Shown one piece after another: positions 41,659-48,459 of a stretch of DNA of 48,459 nt. The first letter of the stretch is position 1, and every line of letters begins with the position of its first letter. The stretch is from contig CALUXY010000012.1 in NCBI GenBank assembly GCA_944324855.1, positions 1 through 48,459 of the forward strand, written 5' to 3'. The position numbers and the translations under genes were made by a program. This stretch comes from Candidatus Gastranaerophilales bacterium. GTDB taxonomy: Bacteria > Cyanobacteriota > Vampirovibrionia > Gastranaerophilales > Gastranaerophilaceae. The notes beneath the pieces were generated by a model that did not search any database, was not told where the DNA came from, and saw only the letters and a program-made list of their open reading frames with translations.

Positions 41659-43179
41659 CTATTTAGCTATTTCAACCGTTCTGAATTCTCTGACAACCGT
41701 TACTCTGATTTGTCCAGGGTAATCAAGTTCGTCTTCGATTTTCTTTGCGATATCTCTTGCAAGTTTTTGTGATGCCAAATCATCAAACATTTCTGATTCA
41801 ACAATAACTCTTACTTCTCTTCCTGCTTGTACTGCAAAAGATTGTTTGATACCCTGATATCCGTTTACAATTTCTTCAATTTTTTGTAAACGTTTGATAT
41901 AAATTTCTAAGGTATCACGTCTTGCTCCCGGTCTGCCTGCGGATATTGCATCTGCAAGTTTAACAAGAACCGCTTCAATTGTATTTGCAGTAACGTCATC
42001 GTGGTGTGCCTCTATTGCGTGAATGATTTCTTCTTTTTCGCCGAATCTTCTTGCAAGTTCTACACCAAGTTGAATATGTGTACCTTCTTGAGTTTGGTCA
42101 ACGGCTTTTCCGATATCGTGGAGAAGTCCTGCACGTTTTGCAACATATACGTTTGCTCCGAGTTCAGCGGCTAACATACCGGCGATATGACCTACTTCAA
42201 GCGAATGTTTAAGAACATTTTGTCCGTAACTTGTACGGTAATATAAACGTCCTAAATTCTTTACAAGCTCTTTGCTTAACCCCATAACTCCCATATCGAG
42301 AGCTGCGTTTTCACCTTCGTGGTAGATTTTCTTTTCTACTTCTTCACGAGATTTTTCTACGACTTCTTCAATTCTTACAGGGTGGATACGTCCGTCCTGA
42401 ATTAGTTTTTCGAGTGCAATTTTTGCAATCTCACGTCTTACAGGGTCAAAACATGATAATACAACCGCTTCCGGAGTATCATCAATAATCAAGTCCACGC
42501 CGGTCAGGGTTTCTAATGTTCTGATATTTCTGCCTTCACGCCCGATTATACGGCCTTTCATTTCGTCATTAGGAAGTGATACAACAGATACGGTTGATTC
42601 AACAACCTGATCCATCATACATCTTTGCATTGTGGTAGAGAGGATTTCTTTTGATTTTTCAAGAGCATCTTCTCTGATTTTTGCTTCGTTTTCTCTGATT
42701 AATTGCATTTGCTCTTGTGCCAAATCTTGTTTGAGTTGTTCTAAGAGCATATTTTTTGCATCTTCTCTGGACATGCCGGCAATACGTTCAAGTTCTGATA
42801 TTTGTTTTTGTATTGTTTCAGCCAGATAGTTTTCTTTTTGTTCAAGTTCTTCTTCTTTTTTATCCAGTTGAGATTCTTTGTCAGTTACTTCTTGAATCTT
42901 GTTTTCAAGAATATCTTCTCTTCTGGTTAATTTGTTTTCTAAATTGTTAAGTTCTCTTCTTCTTTCTCTTTCATCCTCGTTAATCTTTTCGCGTTCTGCT
43001 TGTAGTGCTTCTTTTGCCTGGATTAACGCTTCTTTTTTGATTAAATCTTCTTTTTCGGTTTGCTCTTGTTTCAGGGCTTTAGCTTCCTGCGAAAGCTTGC
43101 CGTAACGCTGCTGCAGGAATATAATACCTATTAGTAGAGCTACCGAAACAATCACTAGAATGATTGACAAACCGCTCAT
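41659..43179 (-). CDS. rny: Ribonuclease Y
   Basis: Membrane-bound endoribonuclease that starts mRNA decay. The order is an N-terminal membrane helix ([19 protein letters not shown]), a long coiled coil (~25-190), a KH domain with [15 protein letters not shown], and an HD domain with [10 protein letters not shown] and AHHDDV, ending in the conserved [12 protein letters not shown] tail. Length 506 is normal. It is the first gene of the rny-ymdB-PHP-pilin-LOG operon. The ~200 bases upstream are AT-rich, before the repeat-dense region starts. Confidence 0.97.
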   Translation of the reverse strand: MSGLSIILVIVSVALLIGIIFLQQRYGKLSQEAKALKQEQTEKEDLIKKEALIQAKEALQAEREKINEDERERRRELNNLENKLTRREDILENKIQEVTDKESQLDKKEEELEQKENYLAETIQKQISELERIAGMSREDAKNMLLEQLKQDLAQEQMQLIRENEAKIREDALEKSKEILSTTMQRCMMDQVVESTVSVVSLPNDEMKGRIIGREGRNIRTLETLTGVDLIIDDTPEAVVLSCFDPVRREIAKIALEKLIQDGRIHPVRIEEVVEKSREEVEKKIYHEGENAALDMGVMGLSKELVKNLGRLYYRTSYGQNVLKHSLEVGHIAGMLAAELGANVYVAKRAGLLHDIGKAVDQTQEGTHIQLGVELARRFGEKEEIIHAIEAHHDDVTANTIEAVLVKLADAISAGRPGARRDTLEIYIKRLQKIEEIVNGYQGIKQSFAVQAGREVRVIVESEMFDDLASQKLARDIAKKIEDELDYPGQIRVTVVREFRTVEIAK

Positions 43180-43390
43180 AAAGCACCTTATCCTTTTCTA
43201 TTTTTTTATTTAATACACGATGGTGCGGCACATATAACCTACCGTACGTCATTCAAAATATTCATTTTAAACAATTTTCATCGCATATATCTTAAAAAAA
43301 TTTATCTACTACATCTGATTTAATCATACCATATAGTAGGGGAAAATGTAAATAGAAATTTGAAAAGTGACTGGGGGGGAAATGTCTTTT

Positions 43391-43425
43391 CGTCATTACG
43401 AGGAGCAAAGCGACGAAGTAATCTC
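43391..43425 (+). repeat. Interspersed palindrome, ATTAC/GTAAT stem
   Basis: CGTCATTACGAGGAGCAAAG followed by CGACGAAGTAATCTC. Ends ATTAC and GTAAT pair. This is the intact form of the type that carries an insertion at 43732 and 47937. Confidence 0.8.
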
Positions 43426-43462
43426 TTGAATAAGTAAATAAGTGATTAGGTGATTAAGCGGG

Positions 43463-43660
43463 TGAACAGTGATTAGTGAGGAGTGAGTAGACGTTTTTTC
43501 GTCATTCTGAGCGTATGCGAAGAATCTCTTTTTTTGACAAGTGATTAAGTGATTAAGTGACTGAGAGACTAAGAAGTTCTGTAATGTTCGACAATGCGGT
43601 CCTTCACATCCGTTCAGGACGACTGTAAATCTACTCACTTTTCACTGTTCACTAATCACT
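43463..43660. repeat. Long-range inverted pair of GTGAACAGTGATTAGTGA units
   Basis: TGAACAGTGATTAGTGAGG...GTGAGTAG at 43463-43490 recurs inverted at 43631-43660 (CTACTCACTTTTCACTGTTC...). The two arms enclose a head-to-head palindrome pair, so the whole block could fold as a large hairpin. Confidence 0.55.
43500..43623. repeat. Head-to-head palindrome pair (BIME-like unit 1)
   Basis: GTCATTCTGAGCGTATGCG...AATCTC at 43500-43528 and its inverted relative ATGCGGTCCTTCACATCC...GGACGAC at 43594-43623 flank an AAGTGATTAAGTGATTAAG spacer. Stems are ATTCT/AGAAT and GTCCT/AGGAC. The same composite recurs at 45400-45500 and 45510-45606. Confidence 0.75.
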
Positions 43661-43666
43661 AAAAAA

Positions 43667-43694
43667 AGATTGCCACGCTAACGCTCGCAATGAC
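43667..43694 (-). repeat. Interspersed palindrome, ATTGC/GCAAT stem
   Basis: Minus-strand copy GTCATTGCGAGCGTTAGCG followed by TGGCAATCT. Same family as 13263-13291. Confidence 0.75.
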
Positions 43695-43731
43695 TGGTTT
43701 TATGTTATTACGAGTCGAGTAAATGTCTTTT

Positions 43732-43803
43732 CGTCATTACGAGGAGGGTAAACATGTAGACCGAGTTTTAACCTTATATATTTACCCCCGACGAAGTAAT
43801 CTA
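43732..43803 (+). repeat. Palindrome with a second repeat nested inside
   Basis: The left half CGTCATTACGAGGAG and right half CGACGAAGTAATCT match the intact copy at 43391. The few bases normally between them are replaced by about 44 bases running GGTAAA...TTTACCCCC, which is a member of the second repeat family. The same nested form occurs at 47937-48010. Confidence 0.7.
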
Positions 43804-44005
43804 TTGTCGGAGATTGTTTTGGTGACTTACTTTCGTCATTACGAGCGGGTTAAATCTCTAGGATGGCCAGAAAGTCTATTCACTCCTCACAATTCACTAT
43901 TCACTAAATATTAACATTTGTTACGAAAAATAATTCTTTTGAAATCAGACCATAAAAATTTACTTTTTATTTATAAGAAGAAGTAAAAGAGAGAGGTCTG
44001 TACAT

Positions 44006-45391
44006 ATGCCAATATTAAAAGTAACATATGAAAAAGATAGCAGCACAGCCGGTTTTGCAACGGCAGGTCAAGAAATTACTGCACGATTACCTCAGGATGC
44101 AAACACTATCAGAAAAGATGCTGATATGGGTAATGTTGAACTAACCAGTGCGGAACAAAAACTGGTGGATAGGTTTGTAGACCAGGACACTCTCGATTAT
44201 TCCAACGAAGAAATGGAAAAAGTCGGCGAAAACCAGATTAATACCAAAGGTGAAGGCGGCGAAGATTTGTCTGAAAAAGATCAAAAAGCAGGTTCTAATG
44301 CTGCTGTGGCCGTTGCTGCTACAAGTGCCACTGCTGGTGCAACTGCTGTAATAGCTCTTGCTGCCGGCGCAAAATTATCTGATGGTTTTAGCGGTACTAT
44401 TATGGGGATAGCTGCTGTAGCTTTAGGCGCAACAAATTTAGCTTTATCAATATCAAATGTTTTTGATCCAAATCTAGATGAACGCGAAAGTCAAACAAAT
44501 AATGCTGCAGGTAATAATAGTCTTCTGCAACAATATACCGATAAAATGAACGCAGATATGGAGGCAATGGTAGAAGAAAGCGGAACTTATATCGAATTGT
44601 CTGATATGACTACTCAAATGACGATGGATAGTATAACAAATATCGGTGCATTACAGGCAGAAATGCAGGTATATCAAGCTCAAGGCAATACTGAAAAAGT
44701 TGCAGAATTAAAAGGTCAGATAGAAAAACTTCAAGGAAGTTCAGAAAAAGAACTTGAAGGACCTCAAAAAGATATGGAAACAATAAAAGGTAACGTTGAA
44801 CAGTATACAGGTAGTAATGCAGAGGCTCAAGGGGTTGCTAGTTCTGGTTCTACTGTTTCAACTTTTTTGCAGGCTGGAGAACCAATGAATAGAAAAGCGC
44901 AAGCTTGTATGTATATGCAAATGGCAGCTGCACTCGCTTGTGCTTCTACAATTATTTTTCCTAAATTTTGGACTCCATTTGGATTCCCACTTGATGGCGC
45001 AAATGCTGCTATTGGGACAATATTATTTGCAGGGTCTGCAAGCTTATTATTTGGTAGTGCTGCAGTAATGATGAATAAAAATGCAAAATCTGAAGGTAAT
45101 GCAGCAGATGCAGGCGATGAAATGTCTGATTATGTTGCATCATTGAATGAAAATATTGAAGGTCAAGCCGGATTCACCGAAGCAGCGGCTGCCGGTTACA
45201 CCGAAACAGATGAAGCATCTACAGAGATGACAGAACAAACACAAAAAGAAACAGATAAAGCTAACCAAAAACAAGCACAGACTTTAGGCGGACAACAAAA
45301 ACCGGAAGAGAAAAAGAAAGAAGAAAAACCTGATGTAACAGCAAATGCCGGCGCAGGCGCTGGTACAGGTGCCGGCGGGGCCGCTGCATAG
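44006..45391 (+). CDS. Hypothetical Ala-rich protein with two hydrophobic regions, 461 aa
   Basis: Not recognised. GAGAGG lies 9 bases before ATG 44006. No signal peptide. Two hydrophobic Ala/Gly-rich hairpin regions lie at ~97-155 (AAVAVAATSATAGATAVIAL) and ~305-355 (MAAALACASTIIF...GTILFAGSASLLFGSAAVMM), separated by a Gln/Met/Glu-rich coiled coil (~175-270). The C-terminus is Gln/Glu/Lys-rich and ends in a Gly/Ala run. This layout superficially resembles pore-forming translocators of secretion systems (YopB/SipB-like), but I see no sequence match. It is flanked on both sides by repeat arrays. Confidence 0.7.
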   Translation: MPILKVTYEKDSSTAGFATAGQEITARLPQDANTIRKDADMGNVELTSAEQKLVDRFVDQDTLDYSNEEMEKVGENQINTKGEGGEDLSEKDQKAGSNAAVAVAATSATAGATAVIALAAGAKLSDGFSGTIMGIAAVALGATNLALSISNVFDPNLDERESQTNNAAGNNSLLQQYTDKMNADMEAMVEESGTYIELSDMTTQMTMDSITNIGALQAEMQVYQAQGNTEKVAELKGQIEKLQGSSEKELEGPQKDMETIKGNVEQYTGSNAEAQGVASSGSTVSTFLQAGEPMNRKAQACMYMQMAAALACASTIIFPKFWTPFGFPLDGANAAIGTILFAGSASLLFGSAAVMMNKNAKSEGNAADAGDEMSDYVASLNENIEGQAGFTEAAAAGYTETDEASTEMTEQTQKETDKANQKQAQTLGGQQKPEEKKKEEKPDVTANAGAGAGTGAGGAAA

Positions 45392-45399
45392 TGGATTGT

Positions 45400-45500
45400 G
45401 TCATTCTGAGGCTTCAGCCGAAGAATCTCTTTAGTTAAGTGACTAAGAATTTTGGAAGTGTTAGACCATGCGGTCCTTCGGGGTTCACCCTCAGGACGAC
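45400..45500. repeat. Head-to-head palindrome pair (BIME-like unit 2)
   Basis: GTCATTCTGAGGCTTCAGCC...AATCT (45400-45429), a TTAAGTGACTAAGAA spacer, then inverted ATGCGGTCCTTCGGGGTTC...GGACGAC (45468-45500). It begins 9 bases after the stop codon of the 461-residue gene. Confidence 0.75.
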
Positions 45501-45509
45501 AAAATTGCA

Positions 45510-45606
45510 GTCATTCTGAGCGTATGCGAAGAATCTCTTTAAACAAGTGATTAAGAAAATTCCGTTGCGTTCAACAATGCGGTCCTTCACATCCGTTCAG
45601 GACGAC
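45510..45606. repeat. Head-to-head palindrome pair (BIME-like unit 3)
   Basis: GTCATTCTGAGCGTATGCG...AATCT (45510-45537), an AAGTGATTAAGAA spacer, then inverted ATGCGGTCCTTCACATCC...GGACGAC (45577-45606). A further single GTCATTCTGAG copy follows at 45615-45642. Confidence 0.75.
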
Positions 45607-45682
45607 GAAAAACAGTCATTCTGAGCGTATGCGAAGAATCTCAATATTTGTGCAACAGAATTTTAACCCATTATATTTACTT

Positions 45683-45707
45683 ATCCTTCACATTTGTTCA
45701 TGATGAC
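45683..45707 (-). repeat. Palindrome flanking the first GIY-YIG gene, 3' side
   Basis: ATCCTTCACATTTGTTC followed by ATGATGAC is a degraded minus-strand member of the family (AGGAT arm kept, partner ATCAT with one mismatch). It ends 8 bases from the nuclease stop codon. A TTTTAACCCATTATATTTAC repeat lies just before it at 45660-45679. Confidence 0.55.
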
Positions 45708-45715
45708 ACAAGTTT

Positions 45716-46009
45716 TTATATAATGCTATTATATAAATCTCTCCATTCCGGATTAAAGCTATTTATTAAATTATTTTTATAATCTCGTTTTTTACCTTTT
45801 AGATATTTTTCTCGTGCGATTGCTGATTCTATATTATCAACTTCTTCAAAATATACTAATTTATTTAGATTATATTTTTTACTAAATCCATCAATAAATT
45901 TATTTTTATGTTGGTATATTCTTTTCACAAGATTTGATGTTACACCTATATAAATTGTTGTATTATTTTGATTTGCCAATATATATACATAACCTGATTT
46001 ATTATTCAT
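45716..46009 (-). CDS. GIY-YIG nuclease family protein, 97 aa
   Basis: Small single-domain GIY-YIG endonuclease (UvrC/Intron-nuclease fold; UPF0213-type). It has YVYILANQ and TIYIGVTSNL (the GIY and YIG strands), catalytic Arg in LVKRIYQHK, the metal-binding Glu in ESAIAREKYLKGKKR, and the Asn/Trp end NPEWRDLYN. It is about 60% identical by eye to the gene at 48085. Both lie in repeat-rich DNA and are bracketed by palindromes. No clear ribosome site precedes ATG 46009. The family's role is not settled; the link with repeats here suggests involvement in their spread. Confidence 0.9.
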   Translation of the reverse strand: MNNKSGYVYILANQNNTTIYIGVTSNLVKRIYQHKNKFIDGFSKKYNLNKLVYFEEVDNIESAIAREKYLKGKKRDYKNNLINSFNPEWRDLYNSII

Positions 46010-46052
46010 ATTCGTTATTTTATCATATTAAAAAATGAATTAAATAATGTTT

Positions 46053-46082
46053 GAGATCCTTCGGGTTTCACCCTCAGGATTG
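46053..46082 (-). repeat. Palindrome flanking the first GIY-YIG gene, 5' side
   Basis: GAGATCCTTCGGGTTTCACC followed by CTCAGGAT, stem ATCCT/AGGAT. It lies 44 bases upstream of the nuclease start codon, in the same orientation as the flank at 45683. Confidence 0.65.
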
Positions 46083-46199
46083 TATATGTTACGTAATTCA
46101 GTGATAATATTTATTAACAAATGTAAAACAACTAGCAACTTTTTTTATTCAGGGATATTAAATTAGTGAATAGCACTATTTGAAGAAAGGTTTTACACT

Positions 46200-47693
46200 A
46201 TGCTTAGCAGTATAAGTTTATTTCGTCCTGCGATAATTAATAATAAACAAACTAAATTTGAACATAAAAACTACTACCCGAACTTAGCACCTCTAAAACA
46301 AGATACAATTTGTTTTAGAGGTATGTCTCAGGCATCTGAGTATAAAACAGTATTTCAATATCTTGCAGCTGATATATTAAGCAAACAAAAGAAATACGGC
46401 GTAGATGGCAGTTTATTATCTGCAAACAACATATCAAAAGGTATCGACAACTTATTCAAAAATGATGGAGTTTATACACCGTATACACTGAGTAATGCCG
46501 GCAAAATCCGTTGGAAAGCTTATGTCCCTCAAGACGTGAGAGAGTTTTCCGTAAATAAAATAAATGATGCAAGAAAAAGCAGATTAGATCATTGGAAAGA
46601 GTTTTTGGAAAATCCTGAAAATGATGAAAAAGCAAAAGAATATCCCAAACTCGTATCTAATATCAGCAAAAGAAAGCCGTTAAGGTTTGTTATCTGGCAT
46701 GCTGTAACAAGTGAATTGAAAGAAAATAACAGACATATTCCGGTTCCTTTCAATGCGAAGGCTTTAGCGCAAACTGTTGAAGATTTTGAGGCAATTCCTG
46801 CAATATCAAGAAAAGTAAGATGCTCATCTCCATCATTCTTAGAAATGTATACTCACAGGCTAAGAGATAATTTATTAGAAGAAAAAGGATTATCAAATAA
46901 CAATGCAGTATGGGTAAAAATACCTTCGGTTAAGCATGATCCTAAAAACAAAGAAAAAAACATTTCAGAGCTTGAAACATTAAGCTGCCGAAACTGGTGT
47001 ACAAGATCCAGTGTTGATAAAGCGGAAGCTGCGTTAGAAGAAGGCGACTTCTATATTTATCTTGAACGTGATAAAAAGAATAATTTATGGCAGCCATTAA
47101 TTGGTATGGCATCTTATAAGAATAAAATTGATCAAATTCAGGGTATTGAAAATAACAACGTTATTCCTATCAATCAACTTGAAAACGTTAAATCTTTTAT
47201 ACAAAAAGAAGGTTTAAAATGTCAATCCGGTATAATAGATGAAGGTCCAAAAGCGTATCAACAGATATTAATCTGTGAAAAAATGGCTGAATATAGACCT
47301 GACTTTGAAAAATCTTTTGAAAAGGCTGTTAAAGATGAAGATGCATATACCGTATTTAGATATTTGGATAAATCTGTAAACCATCTGGATAATGATAAGT
47401 TAGAAATTGGTACATACAAACCTTCATATCTTGCAAATGCAAATAGCGGTATAACTATTCCATACAGTATGATAGGAATTGACGAAGATGTACTTTTGCA
47501 TAATGTACAAAAAATCAATGGAGATTTGGTTTTATATAACAAAAATCCTTTATATAATTCCTCAATAAAACAATTCCCACCGAATTTAGAAAAAGTAACA
47601 GGAAAAATTATATGCAGCAAAGAACAATTTGAAAAATTTGGCGATGATATGAAACGTGTTGTCAAATATAATAGTGATATTGCTGTTCATTAG
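46200..47693 (+). CDS. Hypothetical protein, 497 aa, effector-like
   Basis: Not recognised. GAAAGG lies 8 bases before ATG 46200. No classical signal peptide; the first ~40 residues are polar and end in DTICFRGMS, a short F-[RK]-G word. The middle has CRNWCTRSSVDKAEAALEEG then DFYIYLERD and LIGMASYKNKIDQIQGIEN, which looks like a compact alpha/beta domain with two conserved-looking cysteines. The end (VQKINGDLVLYNKNP) has the strand-turn periodicity of a leucine-rich-like solenoid. Possibly a secreted or host-facing protein, but this is a guess. Flanked by repeat arrays and GIY-YIG genes. Confidence 0.7.
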   Translation: MLSSISLFRPAIINNKQTKFEHKNYYPNLAPLKQDTICFRGMSQASEYKTVFQYLAADILSKQKKYGVDGSLLSANNISKGIDNLFKNDGVYTPYTLSNAGKIRWKAYVPQDVREFSVNKINDARKSRLDHWKEFLENPENDEKAKEYPKLVSNISKRKPLRFVIWHAVTSELKENNRHIPVPFNAKALAQTVEDFEAIPAISRKVRCSSPSFLEMYTHRLRDNLLEEKGLSNNNAVWVKIPSVKHDPKNKEKNISELETLSCRNWCTRSSVDKAEAALEEGDFYIYLERDKKNNLWQPLIGMASYKNKIDQIQGIENNNVIPINQLENVKSFIQKEGLKCQSGIIDEGPKAYQQILICEKMAEYRPDFEKSFEKAVKDEDAYTVFRYLDKSVNHLDNDKLEIGTYKPSYLANANSGITIPYSMIGIDEDVLLHNVQKINGDLVLYNKNPLYNSSIKQFPPNLEKVTGKIICSKEQFEKFGDDMKRVVKYNSDIAVH

Positions 47694-47810
47694 TAAATTG
47701 GAATGTTAAATTCTGTATGTATATTTATGTCGATTAATAACAATAATACTGTTATTACGCAGAAGGGGTAAATCTATTTTTAACAAGTGACTAAGTGATT
47801 AGGCATTTCT

Positions 47811-47837
47811 CGTCATCCCGAACTCGTTTCGGGATCT
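47811..47837 (+). repeat. Interspersed palindrome, ATCCC/GGGAT stem
   Basis: CGTCATCCCGAACTCGTTTC followed by GGGATCT. A near-perfect hairpin (ATCCCGAA / TTTCGGGAT). It shares the outer GTCAT and ATCT with the other stem types but has different, matching stem bases. Confidence 0.75.
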
Positions 47838-47936
47838 TACCAACGTTGAATTCCGTCTGCCATATTGATAAGAACCTGAAATAAATTCAGGTTGACAAAA
47901 TTTTCGTAAATTGTGAATCGGGGTAAATAATTTTCA

Positions 47937-48010
47937 CGTCATTACGAGGAGGGTTAAAAAATGTAGCCGGAATTTCAACCCGTTATATTTACCCCCGACG
48001 AAGTAATCTA
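47937..48010 (+). repeat. Palindrome with nested second repeat, copy 2
   Basis: Same architecture as 43732-43803: CGTCATTACGAGGAG, then GGTTAAA...AATTTCAACCCGTTATATTT and ACCCC, then CGACGAAGTAATCTA. The insert differs in several bases, so both copies are old or have diverged. Confidence 0.7.
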
Positions 48011-48020
48011 TTGAAAAAAT

Positions 48021-48050
48021 AGATTGTTTCGGCTAAAACCTTGCAATGAC
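48021..48050 (-). repeat. Interspersed palindrome, minus strand
   Basis: Minus strand GTCATTGCAAGGTTTTAG followed by CCGAAACAATCT. ATTG and CAAT arms pair. It faces the copy at 48059. Confidence 0.6.
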
Positions 48051-48058
48051 TGGTTTTA

Positions 48059-48086
48059 CGTCATTGCGAACGAAGTGAAGCAATCT
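48059..48086 (+). repeat. Palindrome containing the stop codon of the second GIY-YIG gene
   Basis: CGTCATTGCGAACGAAGTG followed by AAGCAATCT, stem ATTGC/GCAAT. Its last two bases, with the next A, form the nuclease stop codon on the minus strand. Confidence 0.8.
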
Positions 48087-48375
48087 AAATAATACTATTA
48101 TATAAATCATTCCAATTAGGATTCAACGCATTAATCAAATCAATTTTTCGTTGTCTTGAGCCTGCTTTTAATTGCTTTTCACGGATTATAGCATTTTCAA
48201 TATTATCAAAGACTTCATAATAAACTAAAATCGTAAGGTTATACCGTTTTGTAAACCCATCAACTAATTTGTGTTTGTGTTCGTATACTCTTCGAACCAA
48301 ATTATTTGTTACTCCAATATAAAGAGTAGTTTTATTATAATTTGTCATTATATAAATATAAGATTGCTTCGTCAT
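48085..48375 (-). CDS. GIY-YIG nuclease family protein bracketed by palindromes, 96 aa
   Basis: Single-domain GIY-YIG endonuclease. It has YIYIMTN and TLYIGVTNNL strands, Arg in LVRRVYEHKHK, Glu in ENAIIREKQLK and the NPNWNDLYN end; all catalytic positions of the family seem intact. I start it at ATG 48375. GAGG, 6 bases upstream, lies inside the flanking palindrome and is the likely ribosome site. A longer frame from TTG 48402 would translate the palindrome itself. The stop codon overlaps the other flanking palindrome. The gene therefore fits exactly between two inverted copies. Confidence 0.9.
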   Translation of the reverse strand: MTKQSYIYIMTNYNKTTLYIGVTNNLVRRVYEHKHKLVDGFTKRYNLTILVYYEVFDNIENAIIREKQLKAGSRQRKIDLINALNPNWNDLYNSII

Positions 48376-48390
48376 TTCATTCCTCGCAAT
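48361..48390 (-). repeat. Palindrome supplying the start region of the second GIY-YIG gene
   Basis: On the minus strand ATTGCGAGGAATGAAATGAC followed by GAAGCAATCT. It is inverted relative to the copy at 48059, contains the GAGG ribosome site, and covers the first codons of the nuclease. Confidence 0.75.
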
Positions 48391-48459
48391 TGTACATGTC
48401 AAATAATTAGTTACATTTTACTTAAGAATAAAAAGGAGTAACTAATACTGACATCAAGT

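Larger units (their letters stand above)
43180..44005. other. 826-base gene-free region packed with interspersed repeats
   Basis: No gene is supported: the short frames here are translations of repeats. From 43391 on it is a mosaic of palindromes (both orientations), AAGTGATTAAGTGACTAAG units, and TGAATAGTGAATAG-type units in inverted positions. The individual copies are listed separately. The last ~70 bases hold the leader of the gene at 44006. Confidence 0.7.
47694..48058. other. Repeat-dense intergenic region
   Basis: No gene. It holds an AAGGGGTAAA fragment, an AAGTGACTAAGTGATTAGG unit (47785-47803), palindromes at 47811-47837 and 48021-48050, and the nested palindrome at 47937-48010. 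Confidence 0.65.

Noticed and set aside
43391..43909. CRISPR array
   Set aside because: Repeats are palindromes in both orientations with irregular spacing, and the spacers between them are themselves repeats. No cas genes are present.
43396..43914. Short open frames in the repeat region (80 and 63 residues)
   Set aside because: They are made only of translated palindromes and spacer repeats, and have no ribosome site.
48376..48402. Upstream TTG start extending the second GIY-YIG protein by 9 residues
   Set aside because: The added codons only translate the palindrome, and GAGG inside it fits the internal ATG at 48375.
48430..48459. Start of a further gene at the window end (AAGGAG)
   Set aside because: A ribosome-site-like AAGGAG is present, but no start codon at the right distance lies within the window.

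Overview
The window is low-GC bacterial chromosome, densely coded. It is best explained as a gut-type non-photosynthetic relative of Cyanobacteria (Vampirovibrionia/Melainabacteria, Gastranaerophilales-like). This is an inference from gene content, not from a marker alignment. The clues are a cyanobacterial-style BioY, DUF2993-like and GerMN proteins, a PPi-dependent phosphofructokinase, a flagellar export operon, and several lineage-restricted proteins with no family I recognise.

Layout. 1-300 is the 3' end of a 5S rRNA with its terminator, followed by a decayed second copy of both. 828-4232 holds unknown proteins: a membrane protein, then two paralogues flanking a convergent secreted C39-like cysteine peptidase. 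4319-7440 is polA plus a small secreted protein. 7482-10766 is a large secreted filamentous-haemagglutinin-like exoprotein. 10952-14973 is a flagellar motor/export operon: a fused FliM-FliN, FliO, FliP, FliQ, a small secreted protein, and FliR. 15327-18154 is an AMIN-like membrane protein and an acetolactate synthase. 18151-20223 is an efflux pump with its MarR regulator and tandem operators. 20330-24838 is valS, a putative HExxH protein with a hairpin over its ribosome site, and plsY. 25043-28899 holds a TPR-glycosyltransferase, a MerR-like protein, smpB, a radical SAM protein and a 56-residue zinc ribbon. 29019-31926 is a tight envelope/housekeeping operon (DUF2993-like, GerMN, HicB-like, rimI, bioY). 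31968-38631 holds a degenerate Hcp-like protein, PPi-PFK, a DUF1796-like protein and an 803-residue repeat protein. 38705-43179 is the rny-ymdB-PHP-pilin-LOG operon.

The most unusual part is 43.2-48.4 kb. It is sparse in genes and packed with short interspersed palindromes of the form GTCATNNN...NNNATCT. The variable stem bases change together (ATTAC/GTAAT, ATTGC/GCAAT, ATTCT/AGAAT, ATCCC/GGGAT), so the hairpin itself seems to be conserved. Copies occur in head-to-head pairs like BIMEs, a second repeat family is nested inside some of them, and two small GIY-YIG nuclease genes are each bracketed by copies. In one case the palindrome supplies both the nuclease's Shine-Dalgarno sequence and its stop codon. 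I propose this as a candidate nuclease-linked repeat (REP/RAYT-like) system. Isolated copies of the repeats also lie elsewhere, including inside the flagellar operon.
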